Shown here in pieces: positions 44,853 to 53,881 of a stretch of DNA of 64,000 nucleotides. The stretch covers positions 62,001-126,000 of the forward strand of contig MWTC01000041.1 in the NCBI GenBank assembly GCA_002066995.1, given 5' to 3'. This stretch comes from Sphingobacteriales bacterium UTBCD1. Lineage in GTDB: Bacteria; Bacteroidota; Bacteroidia; Chitinophagales; Chitinophagaceae. The translations under genes were made by a program, and so were the position numbers. Within the stretch, counting starts at the first letter, position 1; every line of letters begins with the position of its first letter. Below the pieces are notes generated by a model. It was not told the DNA's origin and ran no database searches. It saw nothing but the letters and a program-made list of their open reading frames with translations.

Positions 44853-46829
44853 ATGAAAAAACTGATAGGGATGTTTTTCCTGTTGCCCGGTATCATTACA
44901 AGTGCACAAAAATCTGCTTATGATAAATATCCGGTGTATAATGGTACTGATCTTGGATTGACTTATTCTCACCTGGAATCAAAGTTCAGGATATGGGCGC
45001 CAACAGCACAAAAAGCACAACTTTTATTTTATGATAATGGAGAAAATGGAACGTACAAGACTGAAGAAGATATGCAAAAGAGCAGGGGAGGAACCTGGAT
45101 AAAAGTCATGAAAGGTGATATGATTGGAAAGTTTTACGCTTTCAGGGTGATGATTGATGGAAAATGGATGGATGAAGTGCCGGATCCCTATGCAAAATCA
45201 GTAGGCGTTAATGGCAAAAGAGCAATGGTGGCAGATTTAAAAACAACGGACCCGGATGGATGGGAAAAAGATAAAAGTCCTGTACTCAGGAATGCAACAG
45301 ATGCGGTCATTTATGAACTGCACGTAAGAGATGCAAGCATCTCGGAAAATTCTGGTATCAGGAATAAAGGAAAATTTTTAGGCCTGACTGAAACCGGAAC
45401 AAAAAATAACGAAGGACTTTCCACAGGATTAGATCATTTGAAAGAGCTTGGTGTCACTGATATCCATCTGCTTCCCTGTTTTGATTTCAATTCGATTGAT
45501 GAAACAAAATTGAATGAACCTCAGTACAACTGGGGCTATGATCCTTTAAATTACAATGTACCGGAAGGTTCTTATTCCACCAATCCCTACGATGGTGTCA
45601 GCCGCATCAAAGAGTTTAAAGAATTAATCCGGGCTTTTCATCAAAATGGTTTACGAGTGATCATGGATGTGGTGTACAATCACACTGCACTTACCGAAAA
45701 TTCATATTTCAATCAACTAGTGCCGGGTTATTATTACCGTCATACGGCAGATGGAAAATTCTCCAATGCAACTGCCTGTGGCAATGAAATCGCCAGTGAG
45801 CGTCCGATGGTGAGAAAATTTATTTTGGAATCAGTAAAATATTGGACACAGCAATATCATGTGGATGGTTTCCGGTTTGACCTGATGGGCGTGATGGATA
45901 TCAGGACAATGAACCTGATCTCAAAAGAATTGCATCGTATCAAACCGGGAATTCTATTATACGGTGAAGGCTGGACGGCGGGAGCATCACCATTGCCTGA
46001 TTCGCTGAGAGCATTAAAAAAATATGCTTATAAGTTAGACCGGATCGCTGTGTTCAGTGATGACATCAGGGATGCAATTAAGGGGAGTGTGTTCGACCTC
46101 AGTGACAGGGGTTTTGTCAGCGGCAAGCCCGGTTTGGAACCAAGTATCCGCTTCGGGGTTGTAGCATCCTGCACACATCCCGGAATAGATTATTCCAAAG
46201 TGAATTATTCAAAAGCGCCTTACGCTGCAGGGCCATACAATACAGTCACCTATTGCTCTTGCCATGATAATAATACACTTTGGGATAAGTTGAGCCTATC
46301 CGTTAAAGATGCGTCACGTTCTGAACGGAAAGAGATGCAAAAACTCGCACTGGCCATTGTGCTTACATCGCAGGGAATTTCTTTTCTTCATGCCGGCTCA
46401 GAATTCCTCCGAAGTAAAAAAGATATTGAAAACTCGTTTGACTCCCCCGACAGTATCAATGAGATCGACTGGAGTCTGAAATCAAAAAATGCCGATGTAT
46501 ATGAATTGGTTAAATCACTGATCAAAATGAGAAAAGAACATCCGGCATTCCGGATGACCAGCGAAAAAGAAATTGCAGGCAATATAGACTTTGACTATGG
46601 TGTTCCGAATGTTCCGGGAGTAGTGACTTACCTGATCAACGGAGAACCGGAAAACGATTCATGGAAAAAAATTCTGATAGCCTATAATGGGAGAGGAGAG
46701 CAGGCCATTACTCTTCTTCCTGACGGTAACTGGAAAACTTTTATCCAAAACAATATCATTATGCAGGATTTTCAGTTAAGTGGTAAAGCAGTGCTGGATC
46801 CGCATAGCTGCACGATACTCTACCAGTGA
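44853..46829 (+). CDS. pulA: Type I pullulanase (GH13, secreted)
   Basis: Debranching enzyme that cuts alpha-1,6 bonds of pullulan, amylopectin or glycogen. 658 residues with a short signal peptide (LIGMFFLLPGIITSAQ). A CBM48-like N-domain spans about 25-130. The pullulanase signature YNWGYDP is at 225-231; the nucleophile Asp343 is in GFRFDLMGVMD, the acid/base Glu372 in YGEGW and the transition-state Asp472 in CHDNN. DVVYNHT is the usual calcium/substrate region. A near-consensus -7 (TATCTTTA, 44827-44834) precedes the ATG by 18 nt. Substrate might be host or stored glycogen. Confidence 0.94.
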   Translation: MKKLIGMFFLLPGIITSAQKSAYDKYPVYNGTDLGLTYSHLESKFRIWAPTAQKAQLLFYDNGENGTYKTEEDMQKSRGGTWIKVMKGDMIGKFYAFRVMIDGKWMDEVPDPYAKSVGVNGKRAMVADLKTTDPDGWEKDKSPVLRNATDAVIYELHVRDASISENSGIRNKGKFLGLTETGTKNNEGLSTGLDHLKELGVTDIHLLPCFDFNSIDETKLNEPQYNWGYDPLNYNVPEGSYSTNPYDGVSRIKEFKELIRAFHQNGLRVIMDVVYNHTALTENSYFNQLVPGYYYRHTADGKFSNATACGNEIASERPMVRKFILESVKYWTQQYHVDGFRFDLMGVMDIRTMNLISKELHRIKPGILLYGEGWTAGASPLPDSLRALKKYAYKLDRIAVFSDDIRDAIKGSVFDLSDRGFVSGKPGLEPSIRFGVVASCTHPGIDYSKVNYSKAPYAAGPYNTVTYCSCHDNNTLWDKLSLSVKDASRSERKEMQKLALAIVLTSQGISFLHAGSEFLRSKKDIENSFDSPDSINEIDWSLKSKNADVYELVKSLIKMRKEHPAFRMTSEKEIAGNIDFDYGVPNVPGVVTYLINGEPENDSWKKILIAYNGRGEQAITLLPDGNWKTFIQNNIIMQDFQLSGKAVLDPHSCTILYQ

Positions 46830-46838
46830 TTTTTATTC

Positions 46839-47084
46839 TTATTTTCTTTCGTCACTTTTATCAAGACTGTTCCCGATAAGATAACCAAGTGCAGCTCCCG
46901 CCACCGTAATTGCGATCACCCAAATCAGGTTTCCTTCTGTAGCAGAATAGCTGATTACAAAAGCCACTACCGCACCTGCTATTGCAATTACTGATGCACC
47001 CCTTCTTTTCTTTTTAATCTGATCACCTGTATGAGCGGGAGGTTGAAAATGTTTGTGCTTTTTCCTGTGATGTGATCTTGCCAT
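46839..47084 (-). CDS. Small membrane protein with basic N-terminus, unknown function
   Basis: Not recognised. About 81 residues from the ATG at 47084. A very basic, His-rich leader (MARSHHRKKHKHF) precedes two hydrophobic segments (ASVIAIAGAVVAFVISY and WVIAITVAGAALGYLIG). The frame extends to 47162, overlapping the upstream membrane-protein gene, but MARSHHRK is the more natural start. Convergent with pulA; 43 bp after the neighbouring membrane protein gene on the same strand. Confidence 0.6.
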   Translation of the reverse strand: MARSHHRKKHKHFQPPAHTGDQIKKKRRGASVIAIAGAVVAFVISYSATEGNLIWVIAITVAGAALGYLIGNSLDKSDERK

Positions 47085-47127
47085 TTTTGAGCAAAAAGGT
47101 ACTGATTTTTTTAATAACGTTAATGAT

Positions 47128-47964
47128 TCAGTCATGATCATTATAATAACGGAGACGGTCACTTCTTATATTCATAAAAAATATAATCAGTAATGCGGTA
47201 CTGAAAATTGCGAGCATCAGCATTACAATTGCAATCGAAATATCAATTGCCATCCCCCTGGCACTGGCATAAATTGTCAGCACGCAGATCGTAATATCCA
47301 TGAGAATAATAAATGTGAGTATAACAGGAGCCATCACAAAACCAATACTTTTTCCGTTCAGTAATAAAATACCGCAGAGGAAAACTCCCGGCAGTATCAA
47401 AGAAAGATCAAGCACTTCTACAGGATTAGTGAATAGTCCGGTCTGTTTCAGATTTGCCGGAATACTATTGCTGACAATAGAAGGTATTATGTCAGAAAGC
47501 CAAAGAAAATAGAAAAGAACGGAAATAATGAGGAAATAAATACCAATATACCTTAAAGGAGTTCTGTGGCTGAGATCACTGCCGGGGGATTCATTTCTTA
47601 ATGATGTCAAAAAATAGATGAATGAAAACAATGATAGGCCCAGGCAAAAACAATAGATCAGGAAAAGCTGGTTAAAATGTATATCGAAGCAGTATATTGT
47701 AAAGGTATATGCGAGGTAAAGATTGGTACCCGCCCAAACAGGAATTGATACTTTTTTCTTCTGATAATTAAGTATTGATGTTAGAAGCAATAAAGGCGCT
47801 ATCAGAAACAAATTTATTATATCCTGCCCAAAGGACTGAACCGCCCATGCGTGTGTCTCCCTGGAATAGAATCCGGAAGTCAATAATCCTGCTACACTCG
47901 CTGTGATTGTAAAAGCAGCCAATGGCAGTGACAGTATGGGAATTATTTTCTCTTTATCGGGCAT
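47128..47964 (-). CDS. Multi-pass membrane protein of unknown function
   Basis: Not recognised. A 278-residue protein with about eight hydrophobic segments separated by short polar loops; no cofactor or transport motif is visible. Hydrophobic runs include LLSLPLAAF-like, LFLIAPLLLLTSIL and IVMLMLAIFSTALLIIFFM. It may be a small integral protein of the kind common near regulators in Bacteroidota. Probably co-transcribed with the small basic membrane protein downstream. Confidence 0.65.
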   Translation of the reverse strand: MPDKEKIIPILSLPLAAFTITASVAGLLTSGFYSRETHAWAVQSFGQDIINLFLIAPLLLLTSILNYQKKKVSIPVWAGTNLYLAYTFTIYCFDIHFNQLFLIYCFCLGLSLFSFIYFLTSLRNESPGSDLSHRTPLRYIGIYFLIISVLFYFLWLSDIIPSIVSNSIPANLKQTGLFTNPVEVLDLSLILPGVFLCGILLLNGKSIGFVMAPVILTFIILMDITICVLTIYASARGMAIDISIAIVMLMLAIFSTALLIIFFMNIRSDRLRYYNDHD

Positions 47965-48489
47965 TTTGTTAGCCTGATTAACAGTTTTCCGTTTTGGACT
48001 GATTAGCTTTTAATCAGCATCTCAATCAAGAGATACTTTTAAGCAGATTTTTAAAGGATTATTGAGAAAGATTGTACAAATTAATAAAATCCTGAGTAAG
48101 TTCTGAAGAAGATTTTTAGAATAAACGAAGAAACCTGGATCCGAGAGAAAAAATTCTGATAATCAGCCTAAATCCCTTATTGATATCCTGATCCGGCTAT
48201 GGAAAAATAGACGAGTATAAAGTATTATTGTCTATATTCCTGCAGTAGTAATGAAGTATTAGTGATCCGTAAAGTGATTCTGAGATTTCCTGATTTGACA
48301 TCCGGCTATTGATCTGCATATCCTTAAAAAATGATAGTAAGTTTACTAACCGGGATCAAAAAAAATATAAAAACTCACTTATTAAATCATGAGATCAGCT
48401 AACTGATTATTTATTGGCTCAAACGCTTAGAATTCTTAGCTCTTTTTTCTAAATTGCAAGACTCATTCCGGATTCGGGGATCAAACTCA
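47965..48489. other. 525-bp AT-rich intergenic region
   Basis: The longest gene-free stretch in the window, between a minus-strand membrane protein and the large PKD gene. It must hold the promoters of both. I see only a weak inverted repeat (CTGATTA/TAATCAG, 47999-48017) and a few repeated short words such as TCCGGCTAT. No RNA gene or conserved small peptide is apparent. Confidence 0.5.
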
Positions 48490-51400
48490 ATGAAACAACT
48501 TTTTTTAATTGTGGTGCTGGCATTAGTAATGCTGGCGGGGGGCAGAGTCATTGCGCAAGATTTTTCCAACAAAGGAAAAGATTTTTGGGTGGCCTATGGT
48601 TATCATGAAGTCATGGTGGATGGAAACAATTTGCAGCAAATGGTTCTTTATTTTGCTACGGAAGCAACCACTACTGTGAAGGTTACAATTCCCGGCCTGG
48701 GTTATTCAAAAACTTATTCAAATATTCCTGCTAATACGGTTTTTACTTCCGATTCAATACCCAAAATAGGAATGCAGGATGCAAGGTTGCTAACCGAATC
48801 AACGGCACCGGAAAACAAAGGAATTCATATAGAAGCAGATCATCCGGTTGTAGCTTATGCCCATATATACAATCAAAGTGTTTCAGGCGCTACCATACTT
48901 TTCCCGACAACAACTTTAGGAAAGGAATATTATTCCGTGAACTATAAAAATGTGTCAAATACTCCCAATGCTAATTGCTGGTTTTATGTTGTAGCCTGTG
49001 ATACCGGAACAACAACAGTTCAGATCACACCAAGCGCTCCCACTATTAATCATCCGGCAGGAGTTCCGTTTACTGTGAATATGACGCAGGGGCAGGTTTA
49101 CAATGTAATGGGACAATTAACAAATAACACAAGTATGCCTTATACCGGTGTGGATCTGACTGGTTCTACTATCAAAAGTATAAGCACAGGAACAGGTTCG
49201 TGCAAACGCATAGCTGTTTTTTCCGGCAGCGGCAGAATCAGTATCACCTGCAATAATGCAGCATCCTCTTCAGACAATTACATGGTACAGGCATTCCCGA
49301 AATCAGTATGGGGCAAATTTTATCTTACTTCTCCGACCGGAGGTGTAATGTTCAATAATATTTTCCGTATTTGCGTAGCAGATCCAACTACAGCCGTGTC
49401 GGTAAATGGTGCGCCCATAGCGGTGGCACTGCAAAACAATTTTTATTATGAATTGCCGGTTACAGCATCTCCTCAGTTAATACAATCCGATAAACCTATT
49501 TTGGTTGTTCAATACATTACTTCGCAGGGTGCATGCGGTAATGGTGCTCAACCGGGAGACCCGGAAGTAATCTATTTAAGCCCTGTTGAGCAAAATATCA
49601 GCAAAGTAATTTGGAATGCCACAAAGAACTTCCAGATTCTACAAAACTATATTAATGTCATCATTCCCAATAAAGGCACAGCTATCAGTTCTATTACATT
49701 GGATGGACTCCCTGTTCCTGCATCTTCTTTTTACATTCATCCACAGGCGCCGGGATATTCCTATGCTACTCTTCCTGTTTCCACGGGGCAACACATCATT
49801 TCTTCAGATTCCGGGTTTAATGCAATTGCTTACGGTTTCGGAAATGCTGAATCATATGGATATAATGCCGGCACTAATGTGAAAGACCTTTACCAGTTTG
49901 TATCAATCGCTAATGAATATGCTACCGTATCTTATCCTGCCACATGTAAAGGAGCTCCTTTCCATCTCTCAATGACCTTTCCATACCAGCCTCTTCAGAT
50001 TCGATGGGATTTTGGCGGTTTGTTCCCAAATGACACCATCAGCAGCCCGGTTTATGATTCTACATGGATTATTAACGGTAAGCAACTTTATCTGTATAAA
50101 TTAACATCCCCATTTACAATAATCAAATCCGGAACCTATCCCATTAAAGTATTTGCACAAAATCCAACCCCTGAAGGATGCAGTGGTGACCAGGAAATAG
50201 ACTATGATCTGCAGGTCTATGATCCACCAAAAGCAGATTTCAATTTTACCACTAACGGATGTGCTACAGATTCGGTTTTCTTAAAAGATGCTTCCAGTCT
50301 TAACGGGAGAACTGCAATCCGATGGAACTGGGATTTCGGCGATTCAGGGAAGGACAGTGTAAAAAATACCCGGCATAAATATCTTTTACAAGGAACATAC
50401 AATATTAAATATTCTGTAATTACCGATGTAGGCTGCATCTCCGATACAGCTTCTAAAATTCTAACTATAACTGATCCGCCGGTTGCTAAATTCAGTGTGA
50501 TAGCTCCTAATTGTGTAGGTAAACCCATAACATTTAATGACAATTCATCTCCTAATCCCGGTGGCACCATTGTCAAATGGTATTGGAATTTTGGCGATGG
50601 CTCCCCCCAGGTTATCACTACCAATAATACTGCGCTAACTCATACCTATCTGGGAACTGGTTCCTTTAATGCCACATTGAAAGTAGAGACTACCATCGGT
50701 TGCCAAAGTTCAACTTTCGTATACCCGGTAACTATTAGCCCAAACCCGGTAGCCAACTTCAGTTTCCCTAACATTTGTTTACCTGTGGGTGCAGCGCAGT
50801 TCACCGATCAGTCAACAATAAGTGATGGGACACAGGGATTATTCAGCTACTCCTGGAATTTTGGTGATGCCAGTCCCAATTCAACAATAAAAGATCCTTT
50901 ACATAATTATTCCGGTGCCGGCCCTTATAATGTTACATTAACAGTGACGTCCAATAATGGATGCATCACCGATACATCCCGTGCAGTGAACACAATTTTT
51001 CCGGAGCCAATAGCTGCATTCAATGCTCCTTCAGAGATTTGTTTTGGCGCTGCTTTAAATTTCAGCGACCTGAGTACCGTAAGCGGCGGCACTGTTTCTC
51101 AATGGAGTTGGGATTTCGGGGATGGAACCAGTTCTTCTTCTCAAAACCCGGTAAAAAATTATTCATCTCCCGGTACATACACCATAAAACTTTCTGTAAC
51201 ATCAGCTATAGGATGCCCGACAGTAAATAATTTCTCCGTAAAAAACATTATCATTGACCCATTGCCAACTGTGAACTTTAATTTTTCATCCACCACATGT
51301 GAAAACAGCATTGTTACGATCACCGATGCTTCTATTGCCAATGCAGGAAATTTAAATCAATGGAACTGGAACTATGGAGATGGGACTAATGCAGTCCTGA

Positions 51401-52821
51401 ATTCAGGTAATCCGTTCGATCATTTGTATAATGCTTCCGGAATATACAATGTTAGTTTGCAGGTGCAGACAGATAAAGGTTGCACAGGCAATGCAGTAAC
51501 CAAACAACTTATTATTCATCCAAAACCCAAAGCCGGATTTATATCGCCGCAGGTATGCCTGAATGATCCTGCAGCGCCATTTACTGATACCAGCCATGTT
51601 GCCCCCGGATCAATAACAGGATGGAACTGGAACTTTGGCGATGGAGGCAATTCTGCTTTGCAGAATCCAAATCATACTTATCCGGCTACAGGCACTTATA
51701 CCGGAACATTAATTGTGACTTCAGACCAGGGTTGCAAGGACACCGTCGCACAATCTTTCACAGTAAACGGATCTCTGCCGGCAGCCTCTTTTACTGTTCA
51801 GAATCCGGCTAATCTTTGCAGCAACCAGGTCGTGAATCTCACTGATGCTTCTTCTGTAAACTTTGGCAGCCTGGTCAGGTTGGAAATTTATTGGGATTAT
51901 GGTAATGACCCGACGATCAAAACCACAGATAATAGCCCTGTAAATGGTAAAATTTATTCACATACCTATCCTGAATTCTACAGTCCTTCAACAAAGACTT
52001 TTACTATTCAATATGTAGCTTATTCGGGGATTACCTGTGTCAGTACCGTCACCCAAACGGTTACTTTGTCTGCTACGCCTGAATTAAAATTTGATTCGCT
52101 CCGTGAAGTTTGTTCCAATGGCCCTGCCTTTCAAATCTCGCAAGTACATTTAATAAACAGCCTCCCGGGTTCAGGAACGTTCAGCGGGCCAGGTACGTCT
52201 CCTTCCGGAATCTTTAATCCCGGTACATCCGGTGCAGGAGTACAAACTATCCGGTACACTTATTCCGGTACAAACGGGTGCAGCAATTATATTGAACAAA
52301 TGATCCGGGTTAATCCAACACCGGTTGCAAATGCCGGCCCCGATAAAGTTGTATTAGAAGGAGGCTTCGTTACACTCACCCCTGCAGTATACCAGGGGAT
52401 AGCGGTAGCTTATTCCTGGACACCTGCAACCGGGTTGAACAATCCTAACATTTCAAATCCGGCTGCTTCACCAACAGAAGATATTACTTATACATTAACT
52501 GTCACTTCGGATAAAGGCTGTACAACCAGCGACCAGGTTTATGTAGAAGTTTTAAAGAAACCCAGCATCCCGAATATTTTCAGTCCCAATGGCGATGGAA
52601 TACATGACCTGTGGGTAATTCAATATTTAAGCAGCTATCCCGGATGCACTGTGGATATATACAACCGTTATGGCCAGTTGATTTTTCATTCTGTCGGATA
52701 TAATACTCCGTGGGATGGAACGGTAAATGGCAAACCCGTTCCGGTAGGAACTTATTACTATATTGTTGATCCCAAAAACGGTCGCAGCAAGATGAGTGGT
52801 TATGTAGATGTAATACGGTAA
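48490..52821 (+). CDS. Large secreted PKD-repeat protein with T9SS type B sorting domain
   Basis: Surface or secreted protein of about 1443 residues. Signal peptide LIVVLALVMLAGGRVIAQ. The N-terminal part (about 30-430) resembles the IgGFc-binding domain family (GKDFWVAYGYH at the start). Eight PKD-like repeats follow, each marked by a W-D/N-F-G-D type motif (WDFGG, WNWDFGD, WYWNFGD, WNFGD, WSWDFGD, WNWNYGD, WNWNFGD, WDYGND). The last 87 residues (about 1357-1443) are a CHU_C/type B T9SS sorting domain: IPNIFSPNGDG, DIYNRYGQLIF, WDGTVNGKPVPVGTYYYIV. It is exported by the type IX system, and the PorP/SprF gene follows after one base, so they work as a pair. Possible adhesin. Confidence 0.93.
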   Translation: MKQLFLIVVLALVMLAGGRVIAQDFSNKGKDFWVAYGYHEVMVDGNNLQQMVLYFATEATTTVKVTIPGLGYSKTYSNIPANTVFTSDSIPKIGMQDARLLTESTAPENKGIHIEADHPVVAYAHIYNQSVSGATILFPTTTLGKEYYSVNYKNVSNTPNANCWFYVVACDTGTTTVQITPSAPTINHPAGVPFTVNMTQGQVYNVMGQLTNNTSMPYTGVDLTGSTIKSISTGTGSCKRIAVFSGSGRISITCNNAASSSDNYMVQAFPKSVWGKFYLTSPTGGVMFNNIFRICVADPTTAVSVNGAPIAVALQNNFYYELPVTASPQLIQSDKPILVVQYITSQGACGNGAQPGDPEVIYLSPVEQNISKVIWNATKNFQILQNYINVIIPNKGTAISSITLDGLPVPASSFYIHPQAPGYSYATLPVSTGQHIISSDSGFNAIAYGFGNAESYGYNAGTNVKDLYQFVSIANEYATVSYPATCKGAPFHLSMTFPYQPLQIRWDFGGLFPNDTISSPVYDSTWIINGKQLYLYKLTSPFTIIKSGTYPIKVFAQNPTPEGCSGDQEIDYDLQVYDPPKADFNFTTNGCATDSVFLKDASSLNGRTAIRWNWDFGDSGKDSVKNTRHKYLLQGTYNIKYSVITDVGCISDTASKILTITDPPVAKFSVIAPNCVGKPITFNDNSSPNPGGTIVKWYWNFGDGSPQVITTNNTALTHTYLGTGSFNATLKVETTIGCQSSTFVYPVTISPNPVANFSFPNICLPVGAAQFTDQSTISDGTQGLFSYSWNFGDASPNSTIKDPLHNYSGAGPYNVTLTVTSNNGCITDTSRAVNTIFPEPIAAFNAPSEICFGAALNFSDLSTVSGGTVSQWSWDFGDGTSSSSQNPVKNYSSPGTYTIKLSVTSAIGCPTVNNFSVKNIIIDPLPTVNFNFSSTTCENSIVTITDASIANAGNLNQWNWNYGDGTNAVLNSGNPFDHLYNASGIYNVSLQVQTDKGCTGNAVTKQLIIHPKPKAGFISPQVCLNDPAAPFTDTSHVAPGSITGWNWNFGDGGNSALQNPNHTYPATGTYTGTLIVTSDQGCKDTVAQSFTVNGSLPAASFTVQNPANLCSNQVVNLTDASSVNFGSLVRLEIYWDYGNDPTIKTTDNSPVNGKIYSHTYPEFYSPSTKTFTIQYVAYSGITCVSTVTQTVTLSATPELKFDSLREVCSNGPAFQISQVHLINSLPGSGTFSGPGTSPSGIFNPGTSGAGVQTIRYTYSGTNGCSNYIEQMIRVNPTPVANAGPDKVVLEGGFVTLTPAVYQGIAVAYSWTPATGLNNPNISNPAASPTEDITYTLTVTSDKGCTTSDQVYVEVLKKPSIPNIFSPNGDGIHDLWVIQYLSSYPGCTVDIYNRYGQLIFHSVGYNTPWDGTVNGKPVPVGTYYYIVDPKNGRSKMSGYVDVIR

Positions 52822-52822
52822 A

Positions 52823-53860
52823 ATGAAAAGAAGCACACTGATATTATCCCTTGTGTTAATTGCATTATGTGCAACAGCCCAACAACGGCCTCAATATACC
52901 CAGTATATACTCAATAATTACATTCTCAATCCTGCTTTGAGTGGCATAGAGAACTATACAGATCTTAAGATCAGCGGAAGAGATCAATGGGTAGGGTTAA
53001 ATGGAGCGCCTAAAACAGCGTACCTGACCATACAAGGGCCACTTGGAAAAAAAGATTACCGCACTACTGCCACTTCTTTTGATATTCCCGGAGAAAATCC
53101 ACGAGGCAAAGCGTATTGGGAAAATTACACCGCTGCAGAGCCACATCATGGTATTGGCCTTATTGTGGTTAATGACCGCACAGGCAGTTTTAACCGTTTC
53201 AGCGCTGGCGGAACTTATGCTTATCACATAGGTTTAAATCCGACTACCAACCTTGCAGCGGGATTTTCAGCAGGAATTACAGTGGTCAGTATAGATAAAT
53301 CTAAAAACGATTTTGGAAATGGTGACCCGGTAGATCCGGCAACAGGTTCAGCCCTGAACGGAGAATTGAATAAGGTCCGCCCGGATATTGGTGCCGGGCT
53401 CTGGCTGTATTCACGTGATTATTTTATTGGATTGTCGGCACAACAAATAGTTCCTCAGAAATTAGCCTTCGTTGATGATGCTGCAATCATAACAAAAGGC
53501 AGGTTGATCCCCCATACATTTTTAACAGCCGGTTACCGGTTTTTATTGAATGATGATATCAATGCGATTCCATCCGTTATGCTCAAATATATCAGGGGTT
53601 CTTCAAAGAATGATTTCCAGGTTGAGACAAACCTGAAGCTTCAATACCGTGATATTTTCTGGGCAGGAGGAAGCTACCGTTACCAGGATGGCTATGCAGC
53701 AATGCTTGGGATAAATGTTGGCAACACATTTAATGTTGGCTATGCATACGATTTTACTCAAACGGCTTTAAGAACTGTAAGCCGCGGCACACATGAGATC
53801 GTACTGGGGTTCCTGATCGGGAACAAATACAGTGAAAAATGCCCGAGATGTAACTGGTAA
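52823..53860 (+). CDS. PorP/SprF-family type IX secretion outer-membrane protein
   Basis: Outer-membrane beta-barrel of 345 residues with signal peptide STLILSLVLIALCATAQ. The family opening QRPQYTQYILNNYILNPALSGI is the hallmark of PorP/SprF. Members are dedicated partners of type B cargo, acting in its export or anchoring. The start is one base after the cargo gene stop (TAA-A-ATG), indicating translational coupling. The tail ends in Cys-x-x-Cys-x-Trp (CPRCNW). Confidence 0.93.
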   Translation: MKRSTLILSLVLIALCATAQQRPQYTQYILNNYILNPALSGIENYTDLKISGRDQWVGLNGAPKTAYLTIQGPLGKKDYRTTATSFDIPGENPRGKAYWENYTAAEPHHGIGLIVVNDRTGSFNRFSAGGTYAYHIGLNPTTNLAAGFSAGITVVSIDKSKNDFGNGDPVDPATGSALNGELNKVRPDIGAGLWLYSRDYFIGLSAQQIVPQKLAFVDDAAIITKGRLIPHTFLTAGYRFLLNDDINAIPSVMLKYIRGSSKNDFQVETNLKLQYRDIFWAGGSYRYQDGYAAMLGINVGNTFNVGYAYDFTQTALRTVSRGTHEIVLGFLIGNKYSEKCPRCNW

Positions 53861-53881
53861 ACCGGGTACTGCTTTAAAGGA

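Noticed and set aside
47999-48017. Inverted repeat as an operator or terminator
   Set aside because: AT-rich 7-bp arms with no T run and no known regulator; probably chance in AT-rich DNA.
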